Assembly: GCA_051453625.1 (NCBI GenBank)
Contig: JBOZIK010000001.1
Location: 96,617,356-96,681,355 of the forward strand
DNA: 64,000 nt
Direction of reading: 5' to 3'
Origin: Welwitschia mirabilis
Lineage: Eukaryota > Gnetophyta > Gnetopsida > Welwitschiales
Every line of letters starts with the position of its first letter. Position 1 is the stretch's first letter. Position numbers and translations under genes: made by a program. Under the pieces are notes generated by a model. The model did not search any database and was not told the origin of the DNA. It saw only the letters and a program-made list of their open reading frames with translations. This document shows positions 50,312 through 60,213 of the stretch, piece after piece.

Positions 50312-51002
50312 CATCTCATCTAGATGACTTAAAAATTGCGTATCTTCCTTCATCTTAGTAGCAAATACTTGACCCGAAACAAACAAAGCTATTGATCATT
50401 GACGAGTGGTTATACTTATCCTTAAGTTTCTGCCATAATCCATGAGCCATGGTTACATTTGAATGTCCCTTCAAAATATCATTGCTTAGGCATGGCCTCA
50501 TCAAGGACAAGGCATTGAGATTTGTTTCCTTTCACTTCAAATTAGGCATATGCTCTAGCCAGTTAGCATTGGACATCCTGGATTTGGCTTTAGCTTGATC
50601 TTTTGTTTTCAATGTGTTTCTGCAACCTCTTTGTTGTAGCAAATTTTCCATCAAATTTATTGCATCTCAGCCAAATGACTTAAAAATTTTGTACCTTCCT
50701 TTATCTTAGTAGTGAACGCTTGACTAAAAACAATGAAGTGTGTTCATTAATGGGTGGTCATACTTAAGTTTTGCCATAGTTCATGAGTCATGGTTATCTT
50801 TGAATGTGCCTTCAAAATATTGCTGCTTAGGCATGGCCTAATCAAGGACAAGACATTGAGATTTGTTTACCCTCACTTCAAATTACGCATATGCTTTAGC
50901 TAGTCAGTGTTGGACATCCTAGATTTGGCTCTAGCTTGATCTTTCATTTTAAATTGTTTCTGCAATGTCTTTCTTGCGATAAATCTTCCATCAGGATTTT
51001 CT
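50312..51002 (-). pseudogene. Ty1/copia gag fragment in two tandem copies
   Basis: Copy A 50312-50662 and copy B 50663-about 50994 (period 351) are clearly related. On the minus strand copy A reads LNALSLMRPCLSNDILKGHS then NVTMAHGLWQKLKDKY, which matches the plant copia gag block 'A...I..SL.D.VL..V....TA..LW..L...Y'. Copy B carries the same blocks further decayed. Gag forms the particle of copia elements. The duplication is not normal for copia and must be local. Confidence 0.7.
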
Positions 51003-51546
51003 AGACACCCTAGCTTTCAGGACCTGTCAATTTGTCTGTTGTCTGTAGTCACTTCATTTGGAAACCCTAATTGCTTGCTTGCTTCGCTTGTTCCACTCTA
51101 TTGTCTTTCTCTGCTTGCCCTGCACTCTATCGCATTTCTCTGCTTGCTTTACACTCTATTGCCTTTCTCTACTTGCTCTGCTCGCTGGCGCTTGGGACTA
51201 TCGATAAAACCTTGCACAGGAAGCCCTTGCACTTCAATCCACAAAATGTTGTGATATTACTTGTTACGAATTTAAACAAGCAAGTGCAAAAGAAAATAGA
51301 ACAGCAAGGCGAAAGAGAACATAGTGATTTACAGGGAGAGCCACGGGAAGGCAATGCACAATTGTTATTATCTTCAAGGAACAAAATCAGAAAAAGCATA
51401 ACAAATAACACTCTAAGCAGCCTTAAATAGGTTTAGGGTTTCAAGTCAGTGCTTTCTAGAAACTTTCTTTCCCCCATTTTCCTTCATTTTTCTTTATAAA
51501 ATACCCTGAGGGAACTAACAACCTAACCTCCTTCTTACAACTTTTC
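51003..51546 (-). mobile_element. Probable leader and LTR of the minus-strand copia element
   Basis: Directly upstream (minus strand) of gag. Contains TATTTTATAAAG (about 51505-51495 on minus) as a possible TATA box and a C/T-rich tandem repeat. LTR ends and primer-binding site could not be fixed. Confidence 0.4.
51086..51170. repeat. 29-bp unit, three tandem copies
   Basis: 51086-51112 (27 bp), 51113-51141 (29) and 51142-51170 (29), each GCTTG....CACTCTAT.G..TTTCTCT, with a partial fourth after 51170. Confidence 0.9.
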
Positions 51547-51831
51547 AGAAAGGGGGTCAATGTTAAAATATAACGTTACAACATTAAATAACAATTTGGT
51601 TTCACATATCAATAGAATGTATAAAGGTGGATTGCATCCTAATGCTTGTGTAGTTGGTAGCCTCATGTGCATGATAAGTGCAAGACTTAGAAAGGGGGTC
51701 AATGTTAAAATATAACATTACAACATTAAATAACAAATTTGGTTTCACATATCAATAGAATGTGTAAAGGTGGATTGCATGCTAATGCTTGTGTAGTTGG
51801 TAGCCTCATGTGCATGATAAGTGCAAGACTT
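51547..51831. repeat. 142-bp tandem duplication, nearly identical
   Basis: 51547-51688 and 51689-51831 differ by three substitutions and one inserted A. The end of the unit codes ANACVVGSLMCMISARL of copia RNase H. Recent compared with its surroundings. Confidence 0.95.
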
Positions 51832-52231
51832 GATATTGCTCTACTAGTGGGAGTGGTAAGATACATATCAAATACTAGAGATGAACATTTGGGCAACTGC
51901 AGAGATAATTCTTAAATACTTATGTGGTACTATAGAGTACACTGTATCATTTGTTACAAAAATTAGAAGCTGATGCATCAGAAGTGAGTGGCTTTGTAGG
52001 TGCAGTTTCAAGTTATCCTAGTGGCTGTGTTTTTTGCAACATGGAGGGATGATTTCCTAGATAATCGTGAAGCAAAAAGTCCTTACTATTCTGTGACAAA
52101 AGCTGAATATGCAGTGAGATCAATGTCATTAGAAAAGTGCTATGGCTAATGAGATTGGTTTCAGAAAATGGCTTTCCATAGAAATAGATTCAATTGGATG
52201 TGATGGCCAAAGGGCTCTACTGTTTGTAAAG
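51740..52231 (+). pseudogene. Ty1/copia RNase H, first part
   Basis: ANACVVGSLMCMISARLDIA then VGVVRYISNTRDEHL matches the copia block 'PYASAVGSLMYAM..TRPDIA..VG..SRYMSNP...HW'. It is followed by YSVTKAEYAVRS (family LST.EAEY.A) and CDGQRALLFVK (family CD.QSAI.L.K) ending at 52231. The reading resumes at 53111 after an 880-bp insertion. Dead copy, with stops near 51900 and elsewhere. Confidence 0.85.
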
Positions 52232-52236
52232 AATTA
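52232..52236. repeat. Left target-site duplication of the solo LTR (AATTA)
   Basis: Pairs with GATCA at 53111-53115. The two differ by one G-to-A and one C-to-T. Confidence 0.55.
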
Positions 52237-53110
52237 TGTTAGGATGGGATGCTTCAAAAATTTCCGAGGAATGACAAAATGGAGTCATGCCCAGGGTAGA
52301 TTGGATCTTTCCAGGGTTGATTGAGTACGCCTGAGACAAGTTTCCATGGGCTGCATGAAGGAAGGTCAACTAAGACCTTTGAAGGGTTGACTGACTGATC
52401 ACTGTTCTAGGCTGAATGTTAGAGGGTTGACTTGCTTCAAGGAGGTCAATTGGCTTGAGGATTGACTGTGTTTTTGGGGCTTGGCTGGCTAGTTCACGGA
52501 AATTATTAAAAAGGCAATTTTCAAGAGGGTTGACAGAGGTTCCTCTAGGGTGGATTGTAGTTGGGCATGCATGACAGGCTTTGATTATTATGCTACCTGC
52601 TTTTGAAGTCTAGTTCAATTTGAAAGCTTTTAATTCTTCTCCCATGCAATCGAAATCTTATTGCCTCCCCCAATAACTATTTCCAGCTTTGCTTCCTATA
52701 AGATGAAGGAAGATTCATTGTGAGAAAAAAATTTGGATCTGAATGTCATCTTTCTAATATTTACTGAACTCTGTATTGAAGTTTGTATTGAAGGGTATCA
52801 GTGCTCAAGGTATAATCTATCCTCCTCTATATCATTTCTGAGCTTTGCTGAAGAATCCAATAGGGATTCATTGTATTGTTGTAAGCTTCTTGGTGAGCCT
52901 GCAACCAAATTGATTGTTAAAGAAGCTAATGGAAACAGGGAGCAGACTAGCTCTGGTGCTGCCCCCTATAAGTGGAGTAGGCAAAGCCAATTTTAAAATT
53001 GGTGTATGTTCTTGTTTTTGTTTTTTAAGTGGGTTTAAATTTTTGTGCAATTTTTATTTCAGCTTTAATGCCCTACTTGTCCTCTTCTAGTGTTCCAATC
53101 CAGACTTACA
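52237..53110 (+). mobile_element. Solo LTR (874 bp) nested in copia RNase H
   Basis: Begins TGTTAGG and ends CTTACA, the usual TG...CA termini. Removing it together with one target copy rejoins the host copia frame: VK up to 52231, then DQMFHTELKHIKLSHHYI from 53111, which is the next block of RNase H. It has no coding region and no internal domain, hence a solo LTR. Orientation is not certain. Contains a cluster of W-box cores. Confidence 0.7.
52365..52534. promoter_or_regulatory. Six W-box cores (TTGAC) in 170 bp
   Basis: TTGAC at 52387, 52427, 52462 and 52530, and its complement GTCAA at 52365 and 52445. Four are preceded by GG or A in GGTTGAC/ATTGAC contexts. W-boxes bind WRKY factors and are common in stress-responsive plant LTRs. 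Functional role is inference. Confidence 0.5.
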
Positions 53111-53290
53111 GATCAAATGTTTCATACTGAATTAAAGCACATAAAGTTATCACATCATTATATTGGAGGTCATGTTGGATCTGAAGACAGCAACCTTTAG
53201 AAGAAGCCTACAAAAATCAATGTTGTAGATGCTTTAACAAAAGCGGTGTATCATGACAAGTTCTATTTGTGCAAATTTTTTATGTGATTA
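53111..53290 (+). pseudogene. Ty1/copia RNase H, last part
   Basis: GATCA target, then DQMFHTELKHIKLSHHYIGG, GSEDSNL, KPTKINVVDALTKAVYHDKF and YLCKFF. This matches the copia end 'HARTKHID....F.R.....I....V.T..N.AD.LTK.L...KF'. It runs straight into the telomere-like array. Confidence 0.8.
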
Positions 53291-53297
53291 CTTCAAG

Positions 53298-53350
53298 TTT
53301 AGGGTTTTAGGGTTTTAGGGTTTAGGGTTTTAGGGTTTTAGGGTTTAGGG
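53298..53350 (+). repeat. Interstitial telomere-like array, seven units
   Basis: Exactly 53 bp made of TTTAGGG (7) and TTTTAGGG (8) units in the order 7-8-8-7-8-8-7. TTTAGGG is the Arabidopsis-type plant telomere repeat. The symmetric order suggests a 23-bp higher-order unit copied twice plus one. Confidence 0.95.
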
Positions 53351-53604
53351 AAGTAAGTAATCAAGAATTTAACCCTTTAAATGGGAGACTTCATAGAGCA
53401 CTTATGGACCTTTCTATAAATGGTGAAAATTTCGTATATGATTATTTCAAAAGTAGTCATTACAAGTTTAACCCTTTGAATGAAAGATTCCATAGAACAC
53501 TTATGGACATTTTCATCAAGTTTACAAGTGGGAAAAAAAATGCAAATGAGATTGTTGAGTGTGTATATCATTCAAAAACTGAAACTCTTTTTTTCAATGC
53601 ATAG
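53326..53604 (+). other. Open frame of 93 codons with a 33-residue internal repeat
   Basis: The frame opens inside the telomere-like array. It carries FNPLNGRLHRALMDL (about 53368) and, 99 bp later, FNPLNERFHRTLMDI (about 53467), so the DNA period of 99 bp is 33 codons. It ends TSGKKNANEIVECVYHSKTE. I recognise no family. It could be chance within a young local duplication or an old repeat protein. Confidence 0.3.
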
Positions 53605-55738
53605 TGTGGGGAATCCACCTACCGTAATGCAACATACTTTCTCTGAATGCATGCAGAACTTCAGGAGCTTTTCAGAAACATATGATCATAAACAGTGGGA
53701 GTTTTGTCTTGAAAGTTATTAGAATCTTGAGTTTGGCTATATTTGGCAATATGGGAAAAAGCATAAAAATTAATTCTCTCAGTATCATGGGGATTTTCAC
53801 ATTATCATAAGCATGATTTTGTATTGAATAAGTGGAATGTCTTACTGAAATTACTCAGGATGCTATTTCAACATTTCAGCTAGAGGTCGTGGGCAAATCC
53901 TATGGGAAAGGGAATCTACCCATGATTGTTTTGTGTATATAAATCCTATTGGATGACCAGTGAGTGTGATTTTGTGAGATTTAAGTGATTTTTTCTTAAA
54001 TTCTTCCTTTCATTCCCTCTGTTGGGAAAATGTAGTTTGTTTTACAAGAAGATATTGGAAGGTGCAAAAGGCCATATTTATTGGGTTCTTATTTCATTAA
54101 TCTAGTTTCCCACTCTAGAAAATTTCCCCCTATATGTATATTCAATTCCTAGTCTTGGTCACATGTTGTTTTAATTCACAATTTTTCTTAACATTCCATT
54201 TCCGTGGTTGTGCCCTTAAAGGCACTTCTAAAAAAGTTAAATAACAATAAAATTATATGTGTCGTATTTTTCCTTAAACATACAGACAGACATGCCCATT
54301 TTCCTTTCCTTATGGATGGATTTCTTTTTCTCTGTCAAGCATCAAACCTGGGTAGCTAACAAGTGAGCTTCTCCTATTGCCAAGAAAAAGAAGTGCCATA
54401 CACCTTGAGTTTCATTTGACTATACGGGTGGGTGCTACTTTTTTGGGTTGCCCTTTTGGTGATTTAGTTTGAGTTTTTGTTCTTACGTTGATTCCTGTGA
54501 GGTAGGCTGAGCTATGACGTCTTTGCTTCATGAACTAGGAGAGAGATATTAAAGTTACTAGCTCACACGTGAGGTACACCACCTTATTGTGCGAGGTGGA
54601 TTGTTTGGATGCTGAGATTTCATGTGCTGCCTGTGATAGCCATCAGATTGTTCATGGCTTGAAGGCCTTTAGCATGCTGTATATGTACATGGGTCACTAT
54701 CTTCATTTCTGTCTTCAGGGTGACACTGCTTATAGGCTTATTTCTTATAGTTTATCATCATTAGCTCACTAAACTCCATGTTTTCTTCTTATGGGGGACC
54801 CTACTACTGCCTTTTCTCTCATTGATACTCGTCTTCCTACTGGTTTGGATGATGCATCTGTTCCCTGGATCCATTTGTAGCACATACTGGGGGCTGTCAT
54901 TCCATTCTTGACAATCATGTACAGGAAGTCCCTTTTTCAGTTCAGACTTGATTAACTTTTTCTCCTTTCTCCATTTTTTGTTTTTCAGAATTCATTAAGA
55001 AAAAGAAAGTTTTATGATAATCTTTGTGCATATTGTCTTCACCCTTCTAAACCTATGAAAGACACTTAATGTTTGGACCTTTTGGAATTTGACTTCTAAT
55101 TACATTTTTATTTATACCTTAGTGACTTATTAAATAATTCTTAACCCTGTAATTTATTAGGAACTTTTATAATAGAGTTATTCCATTCTTGTGCTTGAAT
55201 CTTTAGTTCCTTGGGCATTAGTTAAAAGGAAAAAAGGCTGCTTGAGAGTCTTTTCATAAAAGATAACTGCATTGTCATTCTCATAGGTCAGTATGTTGTT
55301 TGATGGGTTTTGCTTATTTTCGGTATTTGGATCTCTGCAAATAGCTCTGGTTTAATGTATAATATGGGCACAATTGCTTACAAAATCAATAGGTCTGTCA
55401 CTAGATTGCTTATAGTGTCATTTAGTGAGTTTAATGCGTATTAGTGAATTAATCATCTAGAATAACGTGATATGCAATTGAATGGCTATACTATAAATTG
55501 GGTTCCCCCATATCATTGTTAGTTATGATCACTAATTGTTAGTTATAATATGAGTAAGCATAAATTGAAATTCTTAGAGTATATTGTATACTTGATCTAT
55601 GAACAACGAGGTATATATAATACATTCCAACATAGGCTACCTGCAATCAACAAGGAAATTAGAAAGCAAAAACTTTTTCTTGCTCAACAGCCGAGAACCA
55701 AAGTTTTTTCAATGGGAAACAGAACAAATGTGTCTAAT
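53605..55738. other. Stretch without recognisable gene
   Basis: Open stretch 54569-54772 and the following MGDPTTAFSLIDTRLPTGLD (about 54790) look weakly coding-like but match nothing I know. Confidence 0.45.
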
Positions 55739-55953
55739 TTTCCTCAATGGAAAGCGAAGTCTTTTAAATATTTTCCCATACATGTTGGAATTGCTCAAGT
55801 TAATCACTTGATGAATAAGTAAGATTTAAGAAAGTAACCATTACATTTTAACTTTCCTCGATGGAAAGCGAAGTCTTGTAAATATTTCCCCATAGATGCT
55901 GGAATTGGTCAAAGTAATCACTTGGTAATTAAGAGATAAGAAAGTAACCAATT
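55739..55953. repeat. 114-bp tandem pair
   Basis: 55739-55852 and 55853-55953. The period is 38 codons; both copies can be read FP(Q/R)WKAKS(F/C)KYFPI, in the stretch 55550-55822 and beyond. A stop separates them, so it is not one protein now. Confidence 0.85.
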
Positions 55954-57245
55954 ATATTCTAATATAAGCTCTAATAGAAATATCTTAAAACAGTTACAGA
56001 ATTAAACTAACACATTTTAAAAAATTAATTATGAAGTATTAACATGTGATTAAGGGTAACTTCATAACATATCATAGAATGATAAGGGAAATAGTAATTT
56101 CATAAAGCAAACAAATAATATATAAATTGAAACGAATATAGGGAAACTTATAGAAATCTAGGTAATTGTACTCTGGCAAACCTAAGAACCTTGATAGGTT
56201 ATTAGATGTTCAAACCAGATGCGATGAGAACCTATTTGTTCATCATGACTAAGAGAATGACTAGGGACATGCACATGAGTAGAGATAGGGACATGCACAT
56301 GAGTAGAGATACGCTTGCAAATGCATGGTCTGTCATCATGATAGCCACAAACATACAATTGAAGGCTAGAACATTGTTTGAGTTGCCAAGACAAGAGATA
56401 TGAAGGAAGAATATACCTAAACAAACATCTAACATATCATCCTGCCAGCCAAATAACATAACTCAAATGCCTGCTGTGCCACCATGCCAACCATAGCCAT
56501 ATGAGCAAAGTACAAAGAACGTGATTCAAATCCTTAGTGCACAAAGTTAAGAGAGATGAAAAAAGGGGCATCCTCTCATCTAGGTGTCATCATGGCAATC
56601 TAACACAAAGGCAGTCTGATAAAACATCACTCACATCCCTTACAGTGTTTTATGGTGTGTGGTTGCATGTTGCTCATATTTGGTATACTGGTGTGCTATC
56701 CATTCTTAGTCAAAGTATTGGAACTGGTATCATATCAGTAATCCAAAACTGATTCGTCATTATCTTGATTGAGAGTTTGGCATGATCATCAGAATCCAGA
56801 CTTTTTATTTCTGTTTATCTACAGTTATAATTTAGTTTTTTGATGTGGCAGTGTTTTACAGTTAATTGCCTACTACAATCAGAGTGATTATAGTCAAATA
56901 TAAATCTATGCATGTGGTAGTGAACTTATCAAGACATGTTGATCAAGTATTATTTCTTTGAGATTTTGTAAGTAATATTATTGAAGATATCAGAAATTTA
57001 TTTTTAACTTTCCTTTTAAACTAAGATTTAAGCTAGTTTTATCCCTTTCATTAGCTGACATCCTAAGAGCAAAAAGATGATCTTCACAGTATTTTCTGAT
57101 ATGCAATTTTTTTTTGACTTGTTTTCAATGTCTTTTCATGTACTTATGATAGTGTGTGTGGTGCATAAATACTGAAGTAAGAATCCTGTCTTTTTTGTTT
57201 ACTTTAAAGTATAGAACATTCCAAAGGAAATCTGTGGATGAAGGA
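55954..57245. other. Upstream region of the NCA1-like gene
   Basis: No gene. Just before the start codon, TTTACTTTAAAG at about 57198-57209 could be a splice acceptor, so the 5' UTR may begin further upstream. Confidence 0.5.
56263..56310. repeat. Perfect 24-bp tandem pair
   Basis: 56263-56286 and 56287-56310 are identical (AGGGACATGCACATGAG...). Confidence 0.97.
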
Positions 57246-58990
57246 ATGGCTTCACTATGTCCTTTTGCAAAAAGATTAGATCTCAGACAGTCCAATAAGC
57301 CACCTGAACGTCAGAAGGCAGACACAAACAAACTGTATAATGAAGATGTAAAGGGAAGAAGTGAATGCTCAGAGGAAGCAAAAGCGTCTCCAAAATGTCC
57401 TTTTGGATATGATGCTGGTTCGTTCAAGTTGGGCCCATTTAGTTGTGTAATCTGTCGAGCATTGCTTTATGAAAGTAGCAAATGTGTTCCTTGTGGTCAT
57501 AAGTATTGCAAGTAAGCTTAAAAAATATTAAATTTTAAGATATTGTTATAGTGGTATAATTCTGCTGGATGTTATTATTCCTTAGTATTTAATTCATGTT
57601 GTGTACAGAGCATGCATATCACGCTTCAAGGATTGTCCCTTGTGTGGAGCAGACATTGATAACGTTGAGGGTGATCCTGATTTGCAACGCCTTGTCGATC
57701 AATTTATAGAAGGACATGGTAGAATTAAAAGAGTGGTGCCTTGTTCAGATAATGCTGAAGCAAAGGAAGAAAAAGATCAATCCAAGATGGTCACGTATGA
57801 GGATGTTTCCTTAGAGAGAGGCAGCTTCCTCTTGCAACAAGCAATGCGTGTATGTTCTTTAGCTTTTTCGCCAAAAGTGAACTATATCTGTAATGCTTTG
57901 AATGGCATACTCATGGTGAAACATTTTCAATTTCCCAATTTGTTTATAATTTTATAAAATGTACAGGCTTTTCAGGCGCAAAATTTAGAGTCTGCCAAAT
58001 CAAGATTAAAATTATGTGCTGAAGACATTTGTGAGCAGATGGAAAAATCTGGAAGTACCACTGAGTTGTGTTCTCAATTGGGAGCGGTTCTTGGAATGCT
58101 GGGTGATTGCTGGTATGTGCACTTGGGATTTGTTATATTTTTCTCTTTTTACTTTTTCAAAATTACATTACAAGTCTACCTAATTTCAATGGCATGTGAA
58201 ATTGCACAATCAGTGGAGATAGAATCCTTGTGCTCAAAAGCTTGTGCAAATTAATTATCCTGTCAAACATGTTTGTTGGCTATTAGGACACTCTTCCAAG
58301 TGCAATAAAAGAGAAATCAGAGGCATTGAATTGCTTCTCTTGACAAAAGTGATTTATCAAATGCCACTTATTTCTCCACTATGCTTATTTCTCTACTGTT
58401 TAGCAATAAAGTTCCCAAACCTTAACTGAATTGATATATTTTAATTCCATTAGTATGGTTTGTTAAATTGCAGTCGGGCAATGGGTGACGTCGATTTAGC
58501 GGTTAAGCATTACAACGACAGTGTCGAGTTCCTTTCAAAATTGTCTCTTGAAGATTCTGAGGTATTCTTATGTCTGATGTCAGCTTTGCTATTTAAAGAG
58601 GAACAGGCTTAATAAAGGCTGTTCTAATCGCAAGAAATATTATTTAGTCAGGATTTACATCATTATGTTTTTCATTATGAATTTAGAGTGATATGTTTGG
58701 CATCCAGCCATCTCTAAATAATTCTTTTCAAGTATACCTTATGAATGGAACTCAAACAAGGTGCAAGTGAATAACACAATTTCCATGATATTATACAGAT
58801 TGCTATGTTTTTATTGCTGTGACTTCTCAGAATTATTTTACAGGTTGTACATGCGCTCTCTGTTTCTCTCAACAAAATTGGGGATCTTAAATATTATGCT
58901 GGAGACCTTTCATGTGCACGCGGATTTTATTCACAGTCTTTAGATGTTCGTAAAAAGGCCTTGAAAGATCATACAAAATTAACATCTCAG
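57246..58990 (+). CDS. NCA1: NCA1-like catalase chaperone (RING finger, TPR), 3' end beyond window
   Basis: Five exons: 57246-57511, 57609-57849, 57967-58112, 58474-58561, 58844-58990. All introns are GT-AG, and the exons total 888 nt, 296 codons without a stop. Residues 5-7 and 51-53 are CPF motifs typical of the family. A C3HC4 RING follows: C67-X2-C70, C83-X-H85-X2-C88-X2-C91, C98-X2-C101 (FSCVICRALL, CVPCGHKYCK, FKDCPLCGADI). Residues about 170-296 form TPR-like helices (GDVDLAVKHYNDSVEFL, VVHALSVSLNKIGDLKYY, ARGFYSQSLDVRKKAL). In Arabidopsis NCA1 binds catalase, mainly CAT2, and is needed for its folding and activity in stress. About 110 C-terminal residues expected for the family are not found before 64000, so intron 5 exceeds 5 kb. 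The start was chosen because the family begins M-A-(S/T)-x-CPF and because a probable acceptor lies just upstream. Confidence 0.92.
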
Positions 58991-59191
58991 GTTTGTTCGT
59001 TCAATTTAAATTATTCTGTTTATCAGCCATGTTCCACTTTGTAATTTCTTGAGAATTTAACACCTTGATATGTTTTTCCAGTTAGTGTCTTTCTAAAACT
59101 TGTACGGATTTTGTTCTGGGGTGTCCCCCACCCCACTTTTGAATGCCACTTTATCTGTGACTTTCCTCTCTGACCATATCAAAATTATTTC

Positions 59192-59308
59192 ATTTATGTA
59201 TTTATTAATTATTAGTATATTATCTGTGGGGTCCTATGGCATGACAATTCTTAGATGATGGTAATTTATGTATTTGTTAAATGATTAGTATAGTGTCTGT
59301 GGGGTCCT
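59192..59308. repeat. 72-bp spaced pair
   Basis: ATTTATGTATTT.TTAA..ATTAGTATA...TCTGTGGGGTCCT at 59192 and again at 59264. Confidence 0.85.
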
Positions 59309-59898
59309 CTTTGCCCTCTTTAGTTTATATCCATGAAGGAAACTGCTTGCAGATTTATTATGCCTTCACAAAGAATGTTAGAGAGCTCTAATCACAGGAC
59401 ATACTAACAGAGTACCTCACCTCACTCAATACATGAGCTGCTTCACAGATAGACCTACTCTAAAAACTTAAACCACATCTATATGGGCAACTGGAAGAGA
59501 AAACCTTAGGAAAGCCTAGAAAACTGACATCTAAGGGGTTATTGGCTTTATGGAGTCCACTAAAACAACAGGGGTATACATCTAATTCATATTATGCACA
59601 GTTAGTTACTGTAACCAACACTGATGTGCCCTTGATAAATCCAAAATGACTTACAATGACTTTGTGGTCAGCAGTGGGGCATTAACAAAACTTTCCAAGC
59701 GACCCAAACCGACTCTGATCAATAATTGGGTGCCTGACACAGCTTTATGACACCCCAAGGCCATACTGAAAAATGATGGGCACTCTTTACATTTCTTGGA
59801 TGAAAGTATCCAACAGTGTCGTGCCCTTAAGAAATCTGATGCACTTAAATTGTTTCCAACAATAGTGGGACCCCCTATATTGTCTCCAATGGCACTAA

Positions 59899-60005
59899 TG
59901 TTGGGTATGCGCTCCGCATGCCTAGCCTGACAAGTGGGTAAATAGGAAGGGTTCCAATTTCCGCCTTAAGTCATGGCTTTTGGGGTGGTTGTAAAGGGCC
60001 CAACA
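59899..60005 (+). repeat. TRIM 5' LTR
   Basis: 107 bp, TGTTGGG to CCCAACA. Differs from the 3' LTR by roughly ten bases, mostly transitions, so the insertion is not recent. Confidence 0.93.
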
Positions 60006-60007
60006 AT

Positions 60008-60020
60008 TGGTATAAGAGCC
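60008..60020 (+). promoter_or_regulatory. TRIM primer-binding site (initiator tRNA-Met)
   Basis: TGGTATAAGAGCC against the usual TGGTATCAGAGCC: one mismatch in 13. Confidence 0.9.
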
Positions 60021-60095
60021 ATGGTTGTTGGCTGGTTTTGGGTTCGAGTCTCCCAGGTGGCTTCCTAGCTCATGTAAGCACTTGGCATGCAAATT

Positions 60096-60105
60096 GAGGG
60101 GGAGA
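60096..60105 (+). promoter_or_regulatory. TRIM polypurine tract
   Basis: GAGGGGGAGA, one base before the 3' LTR; primer for plus-strand synthesis. Confidence 0.88.
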
Positions 60106-60106
60106 T

Positions 60107-60213
60107 TGTTGGGTATGCACTCCACATGCCTAGCCCGAAAAGTGGGTAAATATGAAGGGTTCCAATTTTCCCCTTAAGTCATGGCTTTTGGTGTGATGGT
60201 AAAGGGCCCAACA
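60107..60213 (+). repeat. TRIM 3' LTR
   Basis: 107 bp, second copy of the terminal repeat, with the same ends as the 5' LTR. Confidence 0.93.

Larger units (their letters stand above)
59899..60213 (+). mobile_element. Complete TRIM (terminal-repeat retrotransposon in miniature), 315 bp
   Basis: 5' LTR 59899-60005 and 3' LTR 60107-60213, both exactly 107 bp, both TGTTGGG...CCCAACA. Two bases after the 5' LTR is a tRNA-Met primer-binding site; just before the 3' LTR is a polypurine tract. Flanks ACTAA (59894-59898) and CCTAA (60214-60218) fit a 5-bp target-site duplication with one change. The 101-bp interior has no coding capacity, so movement must have used proteins from another element. It lies in NCA1 intron 5, in gene orientation. 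Confidence 0.93.

Noticed and set aside
51039-51430. Overlapping plus-strand ORFs rich in Leu/Ser/Cys
   Set aside because: They arise from the C/T-rich 29-bp tandem repeat and lie opposite the copia leader.
56182-56459. Three overlapping ORFs around the 24-bp tandem pair
   Set aside because: Frames on both strands are kept open by the perfect repeat; no family resemblance.
57156-57245. Earlier in-frame ATG at 57156 for the NCA1-like gene
   Set aside because: The upstream residues lack family resemblance and a likely splice acceptor lies between, so the start at 57246 is preferred.
58039-58254. ORF continuing past exon 3 into intron 3
   Set aside because: The conserved reading leaves the genome at the GT donor at 58113 and resumes at 58474 in perfect phase.
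59980-60070. tRNA gene suggested by GGTTCGAGTC inside the TRIM
   Set aside because: The B-box-like GGTTCGAGTC has no acceptor stem or A-box at the right distance; the region is the TRIM interior.
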